DNA from: Candidatus Nitrosopolaris rasttigaisensis
GTDB lineage: Archaea; Thermoproteota; Nitrososphaeria; Nitrososphaerales; Nitrososphaeraceae
DNA length: 6,378 bases
Direction: 5' to 3'
Assembly (NCBI GenBank): GCA_933226995.1
Contig: CAKOFP010000001.1
Location: 1-6,378, forward strand
Shown here piece after piece: positions 5,877-6,378 of the stretch. Below the pieces are notes generated by a model, which saw only the letters and a program-made list of their open reading frames with translations, had not been told where the DNA came from and did no database searches. How positions within the stretch are numbered: the first letter of the stretch is position 1; each line of letters begins with the position of its first letter. A program made the position numbers and the translations under genes.

Positions 5877-5912
5877 TACAACAGCTACCTGCCAACAACT
5901 ACAACAGCTACC
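5877..5912. repeat. 13-nt direct repeat, 23-nt period
   Basis: TACAACAGCTACC occurs exactly at 5877-5889 and again at 5900-5912, separated by TGCCAACAAC. Sequence beyond the second copy does not continue the pattern, so there are only two copies. It may be a small tandem duplication, a paired protein-binding site (23 nt is near two helical turns), or chance in CAAC-rich sequence. Confidence 0.4.
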
Positions 5913-5923
5913 CGGAAGTCGAG

Positions 5924-6061
5924 CTATACAGGAACTACGATATACAATCGGTTCGTATCGACCGACAACCGGCGCGGAAGATGAATCAAGAATTTCCAGA
6001 AAGTAGCTAGAACCTTTTCCATCTCATTAATTTGAAAATTTTGGTATCCTCGTTTTGACAT
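5924..6061 (-). CDS. Candidate small protein, 45 aa
   Basis: An ATG frame of 45 codons ending in TAG, too short to be called on length alone. The product begins MSKRGYQNFQINEMEKV, continues with an amphipathic stretch (LATFWKFLIHLPRRL) and ends with hydrophobic YIVVPV. It is basic overall with no recognised domain. Some support comes from minus-strand TTATATC (6094-6100), centred about 36 nt before the ATG, the same spacing as at the operon promoter. Against it: no homologue is recognised, no T-run follows the stop, and the frame could be open by chance. If real, a small basic, possibly membrane- or nucleic-acid-associated protein. Confidence 0.22.
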   Translation of the reverse strand: MSKRGYQNFQINEMEKVLATFWKFLIHLPRRLSVDTNRLYIVVPV

Positions 6062-6350
6062 CAATTTAAGCAGTAATCGCCTTCGACCTGAAAGATATAA
6101 GTAGGATTATCATCACAACCGTTGCGCGAAGTGTATTATGTGTCTCTCGTCATTAGTAATGCAATCGCAAGATGAAATCACGATATCATAAGTCAGTACT
6201 TCGATTGATGACTAGTCCAGTGTTTTCTTGAATTTTAAGTACAGTAGATAAAACTAAGAAATTATTCACGGTAACTGACCTCTTCTGCCTATTGGTAACG
6301 TATTCTGGCCTTTATTTAGCCTTGAAGCGGGTATAAACATAAAAAAAGTA

Positions 6351-6378
6351 ATGTGTGGAGCAGTCAGCTGCGTTACTA
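6351..6378 (+). CDS. Possible gene start, cut by right edge
   Basis: An ATG frame of nine codons (MCGAVSCVT) runs off the window. TTTATTTA (6311-6318) centred about 37 nt before the ATG is a good archaeal TATA box, and the AT-rich leader (CATAAAAAAAGTA) is compatible. Met-Cys-Gly at the N-terminus is the hallmark of class II glutamine amidotransferases, where Cys2 is the nucleophile after Met removal, but nine residues cannot establish that. A minus-strand frame is also open here. Confidence 0.2.

Larger units (their letters stand above)
5693..6378. other. Gene-poor stretch at right edge
   Basis: About 690 bp without a confident gene. It holds the zinc-ribbon promoter region and inverted repeat, a 13-nt direct repeat, a candidate 45-codon gene, and a possible gene start at the right edge (each listed separately). 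A 60-codon plus-strand frame at 5802-5984 overlaps the direct repeat and the minus-strand candidate and has low-complexity Thr/Ser/Tyr content; I treat it as chance. Minus-strand frame 6266-6376 is open for 36 codons to the edge and could be the tail of a gene to the right, but has no family signal. Confidence 0.4.

Noticed and set aside
5802..5984. 60-codon plus-strand frame with Thr/Ser/Tyr-rich content
   Set aside because: Low complexity arises from the CAAC-rich direct repeat; no domain and no clear promoter at the right spacing.
6266..6376. 36-codon minus-strand frame open to the right edge
   Set aside because: No family signal, and a competing start with a better promoter lies on the other strand; undecidable from this window.
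1..6378. CRISPR array, insertion sequence, toxin-antitoxin or defence island
   Set aside because: No regularly spaced repeats, transposase motifs, terminal inverted repeats or recognisable defence proteins were found on either strand.

Overview
The window reads as an archaeal chromosome segment, most likely from a soil-type ammonia oxidiser of the Nitrososphaera/Nitrosocosmicus group (Thaumarchaeota). This is inference, not proof. The grounds are moderate-to-low GC, TATA-like boxes about 35 nt before start codons with very short predicted leaders, oligo-T stretches just after stop codons instead of clear hairpin terminators, loosely packed genes, and a small membrane protein ending in a CxxC...CxxC zinc ribbon. 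No rRNA, tRNA, CRISPR array, insertion sequence or phage gene was recognised.

All confident genes lie on the minus strand. The core is one compact four-gene unit read from about 5169 down to 1353: a SnoaL-like (ester/polyketide cyclase fold) protein, an ABC-2 type exporter ATPase, and two paralogous ABC-2 type permeases. The genes are nearly fused: an ATGA overlap, a 13-nt gap, then a TAATG overlap. A plausible TATA box at 5201-5210 precedes the first gene. One ATPase with two different permeases fits a heterodimeric small-molecule/drug exporter, by analogy with DrrAB- and YbhFSR-type systems. The substrate cannot be read from the sequence.

The first permease gene is interrupted. Its reading frame is lost at a run of six A (3310-3315), and one extra A would restore a 378-residue protein that lines up throughout with the intact 373-residue second permease. 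This is either a homopolymer indel (real or technical) or a frame-slippage site. It decides whether the exporter works.

Flanking the operon are a 112-codon gene of unknown function (495-833) and a 104-residue two-helix membrane protein with a C-terminal zinc ribbon (5378-5692). Three gene-poor stretches remain: 1-494, 834-1352 and 5693-6378. They hold small inverted repeats, a 13-nt direct repeat, a possible 45-codon gene (5924-6061) and a possible gene start at the right edge (6351). None of these is strongly supported.

I found no clearly new defence or mobile system. The points most worth a second look are the A6 frame break, the cyclase-like protein tied by overlap to an exporter, and the Asn in place of the ATPase switch histidine.
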